Origin: Hyphomicrobiales bacterium
Lineage (GTDB): Bacteria; Pseudomonadota; Alphaproteobacteria; Rhizobiales; Beijerinckiaceae
Reading direction: 5' to 3'
DNA length: 64,000 nucleotides
NCBI GenBank assembly: GCA_027489535.1
Contig: JAIXZO010000002.1
Location: 186,001-250,000 of the forward strand
The notes beneath the pieces are model-generated. The model saw only the letters and a program-made list of their open reading frames with translations, was not told where the DNA came from and did no database searches. Position numbers and translations under genes: made by a program. Numbering within the stretch: position 1 is the stretch's first letter; the number at the start of each line of letters is the position of its first letter. This document shows, in pieces, positions 52,653-62,248 of this stretch.

Positions 52653-54443
52653 ATGGCTCGTGCGTTTCTCGGCGTTGAAAAATCCCTGACGGGACGGACG
52701 TGGCGCGACCGGCTCGACGATGCCGGGCGTGCGGCGGCGCTGGCCATGGTGCAGGAACGCGGCATTCCCGACGTGCTGGCGCGGGTTCTGGCCGGGCGCG
52801 GCGTGGCGGCGGCCGATGTAGCCCTGTTTCTCGATCCCAAACTGAAGATCCTGATGCCGGACCCGACGGTCCTCATCGACATGGACGCGGCGGCGGCGCG
52901 GCTGGCCGGGGCCGTGCGCAAGGGCGAGACGGTCGCGATCTTCGGCGATTACGACGTGGACGGGGCGTGCTCGGCCTCGCTGCTGGCGGAATTCCTCGAC
53001 CGCGCCGGCACGCCGCGCATCGTGCATATCCCGGATCGATTGATCGAGGGCTACGGCCCCAATTCCGAAGCGATCGCGCAGATGGCGGGGCAGGGCGCGA
53101 CGCTGCTCGTGACCGTCGACTGCGGCACGACGAGCCATGAGGTGATCGCGGAAGCCAAGCGCATCGGGCTCGACGTCGTGGTGCTCGACCATCACCAAGC
53201 GCCGGAGACGCTGCCCGAAGCGGACGCGCTCGTGAACCCGAACCGGCTCGACGACCTTTCCGGGCTCGGGCATCTGTGCGCCGCGGGCGTGGTGTTCCTG
53301 ACGCTGGTGGCGCTGAACCGGGTGCTGCGCGCGGCGGGGCATTGGACCGGCGCGCGGCCGGAGCCGGACCTGCTCGGCGCGCTCGATCTCGTGGCCTTGG
53401 CGACGGTGGCGGACGTGGTGCCGTTGATCGGCCTCAACCGCGCCTTCGTGCGGCAGGGCATCGCCGTGATGCGGCGGCGCGGGCGGCCGGGATTGCGGTA
53501 TCTGGGCGACGTGGCGGGGCTGAACGGACCCGTCGAGCCGTATCATCTCGGATTTTTGTTGGGGCCGCGCATCAATGCCGGCGGGCGCATCGGCGATGCG
53601 GGCTTGGGCGCGCGGCTGCTGCTGACGGGCGACGATCTGGAAGCGGAAAAGATTGCCGGCGATCTCGACCGGCTGAACCGCGAGCGCCAGTCCATCGAAC
53701 TCGCGATGGTGGCGGAAGCGGAGGCCGAGGCCTTGGCGATGGTGGGGCTCGACGAGTCGCAGGGCTCCGTGCTCGTGCTCGCCTCGCAGGGCTGGCATCC
53801 CGGCATCGTCGGGCTCGTCGCCTCCCGGCTGAAGGAGCGTTTCGGACGACCGTCCTTCGCCATCGCCTTGGACGAACGGGGGATGGGCACCGGATCGGGA
53901 CGCAGCATCCCGGGCGTTGATTTGGGACGCGCGGTGCGTGCGGCGGTGGAGCAGGGATTGGCGGTGAAGGGCGGCGGCCATGCGATGGCGGCGGGCGTGA
54001 CTGTTCCGGCGACGGGGATCGAGGCCTTCGCGGCTTTCATCGAAGGACGGTTGGCGGAGGCCGTGGCGGTCGGGCGGCTCGAAAGCGGGCTCGCCATCGA
54101 CGCGGCGGTGACGGCGGGCGGCGCGAGCGCCATGCTGATCGAGGACATCGAAAAGGCTGGCCCTTACGGATCGGGTCATCCCGAACCGGCCTTCGTGCTG
54201 CCGTCGCATCGCTTGGTCGAAGTCGCCGAGGTGGGGGCCGGGCATGTGCGCGTGCGGCTGCGCGCGGGCGACGGATCGACCATCAAGGGAATGGCATTCC
54301 GCGCGGTGGGGCGACCGCTGGGACAGGCGCTGTTCGAGAACCGCGACGGGACGGTCCATGTCGCCGGCGGGCTGGCGGTTGACCGCTGGGGCGGCAATGC
54401 GACGGCGCAGATCAGGATTACGGACGTCGCGGCCGTTCGCTGA
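52653..54443 (+). CDS. recJ: Single-stranded-DNA-specific exonuclease RecJ
   Basis: Protein of 596 residues, 5'-3' exonuclease in recombination and repair. DHH motifs: FGDYDVDGACSASLL, VTVDCGTTS, VLDHHQ; GPRINAGGRIGDAGLGARLL; DHHA1 glycine motif VKGGGHAMAAGV. The C-terminal OB-like domain ends with ATAQIRITDVAAVR. Its last 26 bases overlap the end of the convergent glycosyltransferase gene. Confidence 0.97.
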   Translation: MARAFLGVEKSLTGRTWRDRLDDAGRAAALAMVQERGIPDVLARVLAGRGVAAADVALFLDPKLKILMPDPTVLIDMDAAAARLAGAVRKGETVAIFGDYDVDGACSASLLAEFLDRAGTPRIVHIPDRLIEGYGPNSEAIAQMAGQGATLLVTVDCGTTSHEVIAEAKRIGLDVVVLDHHQAPETLPEADALVNPNRLDDLSGLGHLCAAGVVFLTLVALNRVLRAAGHWTGARPEPDLLGALDLVALATVADVVPLIGLNRAFVRQGIAVMRRRGRPGLRYLGDVAGLNGPVEPYHLGFLLGPRINAGGRIGDAGLGARLLLTGDDLEAEKIAGDLDRLNRERQSIELAMVAEAEAEALAMVGLDESQGSVLVLASQGWHPGIVGLVASRLKERFGRPSFAIALDERGMGTGSGRSIPGVDLGRAVRAAVEQGLAVKGGGHAMAAGVTVPATGIEAFAAFIEGRLAEAVAVGRLESGLAIDAAVTAGGASAMLIEDIEKAGPYGSGHPEPAFVLPSHRLVEVAEVGAGHVRVRLRAGDGSTIKGMAFRAVGRPLGQALFENRDGTVHVAGGLAVDRWGGNATAQIRITDVAAVR

Positions 54444-55569
54444 CGAGCTGATTCAAGATCGTCTCGTAACGCGCTGAAACCGAATCCCAATCTCCGTAAT
54501 GCGTCCGCGCGTAGGCGGCGCGACCGGACCGTTTTTCGGGCGTTTCGGATGCCCATGCGGTCCGCAGCGCGGCGAGGCACGCGCGCCCCGTCGTCGTCGG
54601 GGCGGCGGGATCGACGGGCGCGCGGACGACGAACGGCGCCGCCGCCGGATCGGCTGCGGCGGTGACGTCGCCGATCACCGGCGGCAATCCGCAGGCCATC
54701 GCCTCCTGCACCACCAGGGGCCAGCCCTCGCCGACGCTGGGCAGCACCAACGCGTCTGCCGCATGGAGCAACCGCACTACGTCGGGGCGGTCGAGCTTGC
54801 CGAGAACGCGGACGTTCGGCAGCGACCATGCCCGCGGATCGAGCGGCCCCGAACCGGCGAAGAGCCAGAGAATGTCGGGGGCCGAACGGGCCATGACCTC
54901 CACGTGCTGCAGGCCCTTCTTCTCGACGAAACGGCCGAGGAAGGCGACGGTAGGGCGGTCGTCGAGCGCCCATGCGGCGCGTGCGGCCTCCCGTTCCGCC
55001 TCGGTCGGCTCACGAAAGACCGCGGTGTCGACGCCGTTGAAGACCAAGGCGGCGGGGCTGCGGAAGGGGACGGCGGCATAGTGCCGGCGGGTGGATTCGG
55101 AAATGCAGACGACCGCGTCGGCCCGCGCCAAAGCGGGCCGGACGGCGAGACGGTCTGCGGCGGCATAGACCGCGCGCAGGAGCGACGAGCGGAAAGGCAT
55201 GGCCCCGATATGCTGCACGACCAGCGCGGGAATGCCGCGCTGCTGCGCGTGGGCGGCGGCGATGCGGTTGGCGACGTAGATCGTCTCGTGGAGCAACAAA
55301 ACGTCGGCCTGCTCCACGCGGGCGCGGATGGATGCCGCTGCGGCGCGCGTGGGGACGGGGAGGGGCAATCCCGTGCGGCGCTCGATGCCGTTCCAACCGG
55401 CGACGGTCTCGAGGGTCAGTCGCGCTTCGGAGGAGGGGAGGTCCGGATCCGTCGCCATCCAATGGACGGAGAGGCCTCGACGCGCGAGGCCGCGCGCGAG
55501 CTTGCCCGCCACCGCCTCGATGCCGCCGCCGTGGCACTCGAAGTAATTCGACAGCGTCAGGACACGCAC
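54418..55569 (-). CDS. Glycosyltransferase family 4 protein
   Basis: Protein of 383 residues with the two-Rossmann GT-B fold. N-terminal VLTLSNYFECHGGGIEAVAG, middle FNGVDTAVF, C-terminal donor site LGRFVEKKGLQHV and PSVGEGWPLVVQEAMACGLP. Start is a GTG at 55569, five bases after the stop of the GT2 gene. Sugar and acceptor unknown; probably cell-surface polysaccharide or glycolipid. Confidence 0.9.
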   Translation of the reverse strand: MRVLTLSNYFECHGGGIEAVAGKLARGLARRGLSVHWMATDPDLPSSEARLTLETVAGWNGIERRTGLPLPVPTRAAAASIRARVEQADVLLLHETIYVANRIAAAHAQQRGIPALVVQHIGAMPFRSSLLRAVYAAADRLAVRPALARADAVVCISESTRRHYAAVPFRSPAALVFNGVDTAVFREPTEAEREAARAAWALDDRPTVAFLGRFVEKKGLQHVEVMARSAPDILWLFAGSGPLDPRAWSLPNVRVLGKLDRPDVVRLLHAADALVLPSVGEGWPLVVQEAMACGLPPVIGDVTAAADPAAAPFVVRAPVDPAAPTTTGRACLAALRTAWASETPEKRSGRAAYARTHYGDWDSVSARYETILNQLVSERPRRP

Positions 55570-55573
55570 CGCG

Positions 55574-56809
55574 TCACGCCGCGCGACGGTCGGGAGCGGC
55601 GAGCGGAGGCGCTTCGGCGGGGCCTGCGGCCTCGCGGTCCATAAAGCGTGCGGTATTGCCGGAAATGACCGCGAGCATGAAGCCGCCGAGGACGTTCTGC
55701 ACGCCCATGGTGACGAGCAGGGTCCCCAAGACGGCGGGCACGACCGTGGGCAGCTGCGTGAAGCTGCTCGCCGTCCAAGCCGTAGCGACGGTCGCAAGGA
55801 CCGCGACGCCTCCCGCGATCTTCATGACGCCCGCGACCAGAAGGGTTTCTAGCGTCAGCAGCGAGCGAAGACGACCGGTGCCGAAGCGCCGCGTGCGATA
55901 GCCTTGCGAGACGCCGTAAAGATGAGCCGCCAGAGCCATGAACGCCGACATATGGGCCAGCGACACGAGAGCTGCACCGAAGATGGTCCAGTTGGGGCCG
56001 ATGACGCGGTCCGGACCGAGGGGGACGCCCGCCACGTCATAGGCCATGGACGCGCCGAGCAGGGCCGTGCCGAGCAGCGCCGCCAAGGCTGCGGGCCAAG
56101 CGAAAAGCGCTGCGGGGCTCAGCATGAGCAAATAGCGCAGATGCCGCCAACCGTCGCGCCACGGGCGGAGATGGGGCGGACGGCTGCGCTTGTCGCGCAG
56201 GAGCTTGGCGGGGACCTGTTCGATGCGGATGCCGAGAAGGGCGGCCTTGATGACCATTTCGCTGGCGAATTCCATGCCGGTGCCGCTGAGGCGCAGGCGC
56301 TCGAACGCCGCCTTGGTCAGCGCCCGAAGGCCGCAATGCGCATCGTCCACGCCCGCGTGGAAGAAGAGATTGAGAATGCCGGTGAGGATCGGGTTGCCGA
56401 TCCAACGGTTTTTCCACGGCATCGCGCCGCGCTCGATGCCGCCTTTGAAGCGCGAGCCCATGCAGAGTTCCGCGCCGGCGGCCAAGCGCACGACCATGGG
56501 GACGGCGTCGGTGAAGTCGTAGGAGCCGTCGGCATCGCCCATGACGAGGAAGCGGCCGCGTGCGGCGGTGAAACCGCCGATCAGCGCGGCACCGTAGCCG
56601 CGCTCGGCCACCGGAACGACGCGCGCGCCCGCCGCAGCGGCGATTTCACGGCTGCCGTCGGTGCTGCCGTTGTCGGCCAGAACGATTTCGGTTTGAAAGC
56701 CCCATTCGGCCTCCAGCCGGCGCGCCGCGGCAAAGGCGCTTTCCAAGGCGAAAGGCAGAGCCTCGGCCTCGTCGAGGCACGGCAACACAATTGAAACGTC
56801 GCAAGACAT
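55574..56809 (-). CDS. Glycosyltransferase family 2 (DPM1/DPG synthase-like) with membrane domain
   Basis: Protein of 411 residues. The GT-A domain (1-210) shows VSIVLPCLDEAEALPFAL, ADNGSTDGS, metal motif DADGSYDF and GLRALTKAAFERL. Four hydrophobic segments follow (about 235-395). This layout matches glycosyltransferases that load sugars on polyprenyl phosphate. Upstream of the GT4 gene in one operon. Confidence 0.9.
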   Translation of the reverse strand: MSCDVSIVLPCLDEAEALPFALESAFAAARRLEAEWGFQTEIVLADNGSTDGSREIAAAAGARVVPVAERGYGAALIGGFTAARGRFLVMGDADGSYDFTDAVPMVVRLAAGAELCMGSRFKGGIERGAMPWKNRWIGNPILTGILNLFFHAGVDDAHCGLRALTKAAFERLRLSGTGMEFASEMVIKAALLGIRIEQVPAKLLRDKRSRPPHLRPWRDGWRHLRYLLMLSPAALFAWPAALAALLGTALLGASMAYDVAGVPLGPDRVIGPNWTIFGAALVSLAHMSAFMALAAHLYGVSQGYRTRRFGTGRLRSLLTLETLLVAGVMKIAGGVAVLATVATAWTASSFTQLPTVVPAVLGTLLVTMGVQNVLGGFMLAVISGNTARFMDREAAGPAEAPPLAAPDRRAA

Positions 56810-57053
56810 AGAGTTTGAAAACCTGAAAAACTGTGAAAACAGATCGACGAAAACACCGACGCATCATGCACGTTTTTGCGGACGTTCCACAAGACCGACA
56901 CGACCCGACTGTCCGCCGAAACCCTTAAAGATCGAACATCGACGTTTCAGAACACGAATTGAACTTTGCTTTACGTCAACGTAAAATGAATCACGCTTTT
57001 TTTCGGCGTAATCGCCCGTTTCACGCGCTTTTCGGCGCGGCAAAAGACATTGC
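56810..57053. promoter_or_regulatory. AT-rich divergent promoter region of glycan cluster
   Basis: The 244 bases between the GT2 gene (minus) and the membrane protein gene (plus) are clearly richer in A and T than the surroundings, with TTTACGTCAACGTAAA-like dyad sequence near 56970-56986. No gene seen. Likely the shared promoter and operator region. Confidence 0.5.
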
Positions 57054-58703
57054 ATGATCAAATTCAAGATTTCAGATTATCTGTTTTATCTGCAGGACAT
57101 TCCGGCTCTTTTCGTCGTCGTTGCGACCGTCTGCATCGCGTCGGGTTTTGCGGCGGCATTTCCACGCTTTGCGCATCGCCTCGGAGAGCGGCTCGTCGCT
57201 TTCAAGGCGTCGACCCGGATCATCGGTTTTGCCGCGACGCTCGTGACCGCGACGTGTCTGGCCGGCGCGATCGTCGCGTTCGAAGGCACGCCGCTCTCCC
57301 GCGACGAGACCTTCGTCGATTTCGACGCCGCGACGTGGCTCGCGGGCTCCCCCGTCGCGCGGGTGGCCCCGGAATGGCGGCTGCTGCTGCCGTCGCTCGT
57401 GCCGGTCTTTCTGCAGGCGCCGCCGGACGCCTCCTACATTCTTTCGAGCTATCTGCCGGTCAACGCCCTGCTGCACGTGCCCTTCGCGGCGGCGGGACTG
57501 CCGGAGCTGGCTGCGGCGCTCCTCGCGGGCGTGGCGGCGGCGGCGACTTTTTTCGCGGCGCGCGCCTATCTGCCCGGGGCGCAAATCGCCCCTTGGGCGG
57601 CGGCGCTGCTGCTGGCGACCTCGCCGCAGTTTTTGATGACGGGCATGACGCGTTACGCGATGACGGCGCATCTCGCGTTGAACATGCTGTGGCTGCTGGC
57701 CGCGTGCCGCCCCGGCGCGCTCGGCTGGGTCGCGGCGGCGTTCATTTCCTTTTTGGCGACGGGCCTGCATCAGCCGCTGTTCCACCCGATCTTCGCGCTG
57801 CCCTTCGTGCTGCATTGGGCTTTTGCCGGTGAGCGGAGAAAGGCTGCGGTGCTGGGGCTCGGCGTTCTGATCTCCGTCTTGATATGGCGGAGTTACTTCG
57901 GGGCGATGCAGGCGTGGTTCGGACCGGGCGACGCGGCCGCGCCGGCCGTTGCGGGCGCGGCGCTGATGCCGGGCTTTTGGGAACGGGCCAAAGGCTATTT
58001 CGACGTGGCGGGAGCCGAGCGCGGGCATTTCGTGTTCGGAATCTTCCGGTTTTTCGTGTGGCAGAACCCGTGGATGTGGCTGCTCGCGGCCTGCGTAGGC
58101 CGGGCGGCGCTCCACTCGCGCCAAGCGGCGTTGTGGGCGGGGGCCGTCGCGATGGCGGGGATTGCCGCGCTGTTGATGCCGTATCAGGGACACGGCTGGG
58201 GGTATCGCTACCTGCACGGCCATCTCGGCGCCCTCGCGATCCTTGCGGGCGCAGGAGCGGAGCGGCTGGCGAATGCCGCATCGCTGAGGGCGAGGGTGGT
58301 TTTCGCGATGGTGCTGCCGGTGTCCCTCGTCTCTGTGGCGGTGCTGATGCCGGTTCTTCTGGTGGGCGCGACGTTCTGGAACGCACCTTATGCCGCGGCC
58401 GTGCGGCAGATCGCGGCATCACAGGCCGGGGTGGTGGTGGTCGACCATTTCGGCGTGCCTTTCGGCAGCGATCTGGTGCGCAACGATCCGCTGCTGCGGA
58501 CGCGGCCGATCGTTCTCGACGCCTATTCCGTGAGCGGGCCTGCGGCCGCGCAGCTGTGCGGCCTCGGGCTAGAGCTCGCCGTCTTCAGAGCCTCGGATGA
58601 GGTCGGGACGCTGCCGCACGGGCGCGCGATGTTGCCGCGGATGCCCGCCGCGGACCCGGATTACTGGCGCGGCTTGGGGTGCAAGGTGCGCGAGGGCGGC
58701 TAG
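57054..58703 (+). CDS. Large multi-pass membrane protein, GT39/ArnT-like (hypothetical)
   Basis: Protein of 549 residues with about ten or more hydrophobic segments. An early luminal Asp pair SRDETFVDFDAATW lies after helix 2, as in GT-C glycosyltransferases, and the MPYQGHGWGYRYLHGHLG segment is typical of them. The C-terminus is a soluble periplasmic domain (about 455-549). Probable lipid-linked sugar transferase, working with the divergent GT2/GT4 genes. Its exact role is unknown. Confidence 0.7.
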   Translation: MIKFKISDYLFYLQDIPALFVVVATVCIASGFAAAFPRFAHRLGERLVAFKASTRIIGFAATLVTATCLAGAIVAFEGTPLSRDETFVDFDAATWLAGSPVARVAPEWRLLLPSLVPVFLQAPPDASYILSSYLPVNALLHVPFAAAGLPELAAALLAGVAAAATFFAARAYLPGAQIAPWAAALLLATSPQFLMTGMTRYAMTAHLALNMLWLLAACRPGALGWVAAAFISFLATGLHQPLFHPIFALPFVLHWAFAGERRKAAVLGLGVLISVLIWRSYFGAMQAWFGPGDAAAPAVAGAALMPGFWERAKGYFDVAGAERGHFVFGIFRFFVWQNPWMWLLAACVGRAALHSRQAALWAGAVAMAGIAALLMPYQGHGWGYRYLHGHLGALAILAGAGAERLANAASLRARVVFAMVLPVSLVSVAVLMPVLLVGATFWNAPYAAAVRQIAASQAGVVVVDHFGVPFGSDLVRNDPLLRTRPIVLDAYSVSGPAAAQLCGLGLELAVFRASDEVGTLPHGRAMLPRMPAADPDYWRGLGCKVREGG

Positions 58704-59650
58704 CCCGCACCGACCTTCTGCTCGCGGGCGAAGATGTAGAGCCCGGACGCCACGATCACGCCCGCGCCCAGCAGCATCTGCGGATCCGGCAGGTCGCCGA
58801 AGATGAGCCAGCCGAACAGCAGCGCCCATGCGATCTGCGTGTATTGATAGGGCACCACCACGGCCGCGGGTGCGAGCTTGAGCGAGCGGTTGACGCACAT
58901 ATGCGCCAGCGTGGCGACGACGCCCAGCAGGCCGAGCAAGGCGAAATCGAGCGGCTTGGGGGCGACCCAATCGAAGGGCGCGACGACGAGCCCGAACGCC
59001 AATGCGCCCGCCGTCTGCCAAGTGACGAGCACGGTGCCGCTGGTGCCGCGCAGGGCGCGTGAGGCGATCATCATCAGCGCGAAGGCGAGGCTGCCGAGCA
59101 GCGCGATCAGCGAATGGACGGTGAAGACGGAGGAGGCGGGGCGCAGCGCGATGACCACGCCGAGAAAGCCGACCAGCACGGCGGCCCAGCGCCGCCAACC
59201 GACCTTTTCGCCGAGCAGCGGCCCGGCGAGCGCCGTGACCCAGATGGGTCCGGAGAGATAGATGGCGACCACGTCCGCCAGCGGCATGGCCGAGACGGCC
59301 CAATAAAAGAACGCGACCTCGACGGTGGACAGCAGCACGCGCAGCGCCTGCAGCCCCGGCCGGGCGGGCTTGAGGATGGGGCCTGCGCCTTCTCGCATGA
59401 TGAGGGGCGCGAGCATCATGAAGGCCGCGATGCTGCGGATGAGCAGGACCTGACCGACCGAGAAGGTCGCGACCAGCCATTTGCCCATGACGTCGTTGAG
59501 CACGAAGAGCAGGATGCCGAGCAGCATCATGCCGATGCCGAGCACCGCCATGTTGCGGCGGTCTCCGCTTTCGGCGGCGGTCGCGGCAGCCGGGGTTTCG
59601 ACGGGCGTGCCGTCCGGCGCTCGTTCGTCGGTCTTGCGATTCGCTTCCAT
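58700..59650 (-). CDS. EamA/DMT family transporter (RhaT/YdcZ-like exporter)
   Basis: Protein of 316 residues with ten hydrophobic segments in two EamA repeats. Signs are DVMGKWLVATFSVGQVLLIRS, PLADVVAIYLSGPIW and the second-half PYQYTQIAWALLFGWLIFGD. Substrate unknown. ATG at 59650 chosen; it removes an Arg-rich upstream extension. Converges on the preceding gene with a four-base overlap. Confidence 0.9.
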   Translation of the reverse strand: MEANRKTDERAPDGTPVETPAAATAAESGDRRNMAVLGIGMMLLGILLFVLNDVMGKWLVATFSVGQVLLIRSIAAFMMLAPLIMREGAGPILKPARPGLQALRVLLSTVEVAFFYWAVSAMPLADVVAIYLSGPIWVTALAGPLLGEKVGWRRWAAVLVGFLGVVIALRPASSVFTVHSLIALLGSLAFALMMIASRALRGTSGTVLVTWQTAGALAFGLVVAPFDWVAPKPLDFALLGLLGVVATLAHMCVNRSLKLAPAAVVVPYQYTQIAWALLFGWLIFGDLPDPQMLLGAGVIVASGLYIFAREQKVGAG

Positions 59651-59925
59651 CGGCCGCTCCGCCCCTCTGCGGGCGGATGCGTAGACGGCGGCTCGACCGT
59701 TTGTCCAGACTTGCGGGGCGGAGAGTGCACGGGCGGCGCGGAAATTCCGGCGTGTTTGTCCGCGGGCGACCCTGCCTGTGGCCCGTTGTGGGGAAACAGG
59801 CGACACGGCACTTGTCGAACTCCGACCGAACCCCTATAAGCCGCCCGTCGCGCCCGTGGTTCGTAATAACCGACGGCCTCAAAGCGGAGCGATCGATCCC
59901 GAGCAGTCATGCGGCGGATCGCGGA

Positions 59926-60000
59926 GCGGTCTTCGTCTATCGGTTAGGACGGCTGCCTTTCACGCAGCAAAGACGGGTTCGACTCCCGTAGACCGCGCCA
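59926..60000 (+). tRNA. tRNA-Glu (anticodon TTC)
   Basis: A 75-base cloverleaf with encoded CCA. Acceptor GCGGTCT/AGACCGC, D-arm GTC/GAC, anticodon stem GCTGC/GCAGC with loop CTTTCAC, T-arm ACGGG-TTCGACT-CCCGT. All stems pair. Confidence 0.95.
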
Positions 60001-60377
60001 TTTTCCGACCGTCCGCCGGCGGCGGCACCGAACTCCCTCGTCATTTCTTCTTGTCTCCGCATCATCGTTCGAGTCGCATGCGTGTCGTGCGTCAAACGGT
60101 CGCGTCGTTTTGGTCGTTCCAGCGTAAATCGGACCGGTTCAATCGAATTAAGTCTGCGGCTCGCGTATGATGCGGTCGATCTGACGTTGTGTCATGTCGG
60201 ATCCGACGCGGAGAACGTTGCGGCATTTCCTGTTTTCACTTGATCAATAAGCCCCGTCCTTCGACCTTCCATTCGGGGATGATCATACGAAAGTCGCGGC
60301 CGAGGCTTCGGACAACGCGACCGTTCGTCCCTCGAAAGCGTTCACGCATCGAACGTCGCGCAGGGAGGAAAAAGACA
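60001..60377. other. 377-base gene-free region between tRNA-Glu and ABC importer
   Basis: Lower in GC than the flanks. It should contain the promoter of the importer. No riboswitch signature (for example a TPP or cobalamin box) could be recognised. A GGAGG site at 60364-60368 precedes the binding-protein ATG. Confidence 0.5.
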
Positions 60378-61415
60378 ATGTGGAAATCGATTTCGAAAGC
60401 CGTGCTCGGGCTCGCGACGGCGGCGGCGCTGCTGGCGCCCGGCGGGGCCGGCGCGCAGGAAAAATTCACCTTCATGTTTCCGGTGAAGAGCGTCCTGCAA
60501 TACCACCCGTTCTACATCGCGCAGGAACTGGGCTTCTACAAGGAAGAGAAGCTGGACGTGAAGTTCGAGGTGGCGAGCGGCTCGAGCGCGGCGCTGCGGC
60601 AGCTGATCGCCGGCAATGCCGATGCGGCGCTGCCGAGCCCCGGTGCGTTCCTGAACGCGTCGGCGCAGGGCAACGACCTGCGTTGGATCTTCTCCTATGA
60701 ATACGCGAACGTGTTCACGCTCGTGGTGCCGGCCGACTCCAAGATCAAATCGGTCGCGGACCTGAAGGGCGGCAGCGTCGGCGTGTCGGAATTGTCGGGC
60801 GGCGAAGTGCCGCTCGTGCGCGCGGTGCTGCGCAAGGCGGGCCTCTCCGAGAACGACGTGCGCATGGTGCCGGTGGGCGAAGGCTCGGCGCTGACCGTGC
60901 AGGCGATGAAGACCGGGCAGGTGTCTGCCTATTCGTCGAGCCTGTTCGACGTGGCCGCCATCGAGGCGGCGGGCGTGCCGATGCGGGTGATCCTGCCCCA
61001 AGACGCGCAGCTCTATCCGGCGAACGGCATGGTGACGACGGCGGCCACGCTGGCCAAGAAGCGCGATCAGCTCGTGCGCTTCGCCCGCGCCTCGGCCAAG
61101 GGCATCGCCTATGTGAAGGCCAATCCCGACCGCGCGCTGGCGATGTCGAAGAAGATCTCGCCGGAGGAATTCGAGAACGAGGCCTATATCCGCTACGGCT
61201 GGAAGGCGATCCAGACGCTGACGACGCCGCCGCCGGCGCTCGCCGGTCAGCCGCTCGGGGCGCATTACGTCGAGGGCTTCAAGAATTACCACGACTTCCT
61301 GCGCGCCGGTAAGGAAGAGGAGGGCGCGCTGCCGAAGGACGTCGACTTGAACAAGGCGCTCGACCCGTCCTTGTTGGCCGAGATCAATTCCTTCGACCGC
61401 AACGCGATCAAGTGA
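60378..61415 (+). CDS. ABC transporter substrate-binding protein, NitT/TauT (SsuA/NMT1-like)
   Basis: Periplasmic protein of 345 residues. Signal peptide with cleavage near AGAQE, then FMFPVKSVLQYHPFYIAQELGFYKEEKLDVKFEV (residues about 31-64), the hallmark opening of NMT1/SsuA-like proteins. Candidates for ligand are sulfonates, nitrate-like anions, riboflavin or pyrimidine precursors. GGAGG upstream of the ATG supports the start. Confidence 0.92.
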   Translation: MWKSISKAVLGLATAAALLAPGGAGAQEKFTFMFPVKSVLQYHPFYIAQELGFYKEEKLDVKFEVASGSSAALRQLIAGNADAALPSPGAFLNASAQGNDLRWIFSYEYANVFTLVVPADSKIKSVADLKGGSVGVSELSGGEVPLVRAVLRKAGLSENDVRMVPVGEGSALTVQAMKTGQVSAYSSSLFDVAAIEAAGVPMRVILPQDAQLYPANGMVTTAATLAKKRDQLVRFARASAKGIAYVKANPDRALAMSKKISPEEFENEAYIRYGWKAIQTLTTPPPALAGQPLGAHYVEGFKNYHDFLRAGKEEEGALPKDVDLNKALDPSLLAEINSFDRNAIK

Positions 61416-61426
61416 GCGGACGGCCC

Positions 61427-62248
61427 ATGTCGCAAGTGCCGAACATCGGATCGGAGGCGCCCGCGACGGGCGCCTCCGGCCGTCGCCGCGTCATCGAAAC
61501 GCACGGATTGTCGAAGATCTTCACGTTGTCGGAAGGCAGCGTCACCGCGCTGCGCGACGTCAACATCGCCATCGACGAGGGCGAGTTCGTTTCCTTCGTG
61601 GGGCCGAGCGGCTGCGGGAAATCCACGCTGCTGAACATCATTTCCGGGCTTCTGCCCGCCACGACCGGCACGGTGCTGCTCGACGGCGAAGACATCACCG
61701 AGCCTTCGCACAAGATGGGCTTCATGTTCCAGACGCCGGTGCTGCTGCCTTGGCGGACGGTGGAAAAGAACGTGCTGCTGCCCGCCGAGGTGCAGGGGCT
61801 GAACGTGGAAGCCCTGCGCCCGAAGGCGCTCGACGTGATCGAGGCCGTGGGGCTGAAGGACTTCCGCCACGCCTATCCCAAGCAGCTCTCCGGCGGCATG
61901 CAGCAGCGCGTGGCGCTGGCGCGCGTGCTGACCTACGAGCCGGAAGTGCTGCTGATGGACGAGCCGTTCGGCGCGCTCGACGAATTTACGCGCGAGGCGA
62001 TGAATTTGGAGCTGATGCGCATCACGCAGTCGGCCGGGATCACCTGCATCTTCGTGACGCACAACATTACGGAAGCCGTGTTCCTGTCGGACAAGGTGGT
62101 GGTGATGACGCCGCGGCCGGGGGAGGTGTCCGGCGTGCTCGACATCGATCTGCCGCGTCCGCGCGAGATCGGCACGATGAAGGATCCGGCCTTCGCCGAC
62201 CTGATCTTCGAGGTGCGAAGCCTGCTGGGGAGACACGTCCATGCGTGA
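61427..62248 (+). CDS. ABC transporter ATP-binding protein, NitT/TauT type
   Basis: ATPase of 273 residues. Walker A GPSGCGKST, Q-loop MFQTPVLLPWRTV, signature LSGGMQQRVALARVL, Walker B VLLMDEPFGALD, H-loop VTHNITEAVFL. Start: ATG at 61427; a GTG at 61412 that overlaps the previous stop is possible. Overlaps the permease gene by eight bases. Confidence 0.94.
   Translation: MSQVPNIGSEAPATGASGRRRVIETHGLSKIFTLSEGSVTALRDVNIAIDEGEFVSFVGPSGCGKSTLLNIISGLLPATTGTVLLDGEDITEPSHKMGFMFQTPVLLPWRTVEKNVLLPAEVQGLNVEALRPKALDVIEAVGLKDFRHAYPKQLSGGMQQRVALARVLTYEPEVLLMDEPFGALDEFTREAMNLELMRITQSAGITCIFVTHNITEAVFLSDKVVVMTPRPGEVSGVLDIDLPRPREIGTMKDPAFADLIFEVRSLLGRHVHA

Noticed and set aside
60001-60377. Riboswitch (TPP or other) controlling the NitT/TauT-type importer
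   Set aside because: No known aptamer core could be recognised in the leader by eye; a covariance-model search would be needed to revive the idea.
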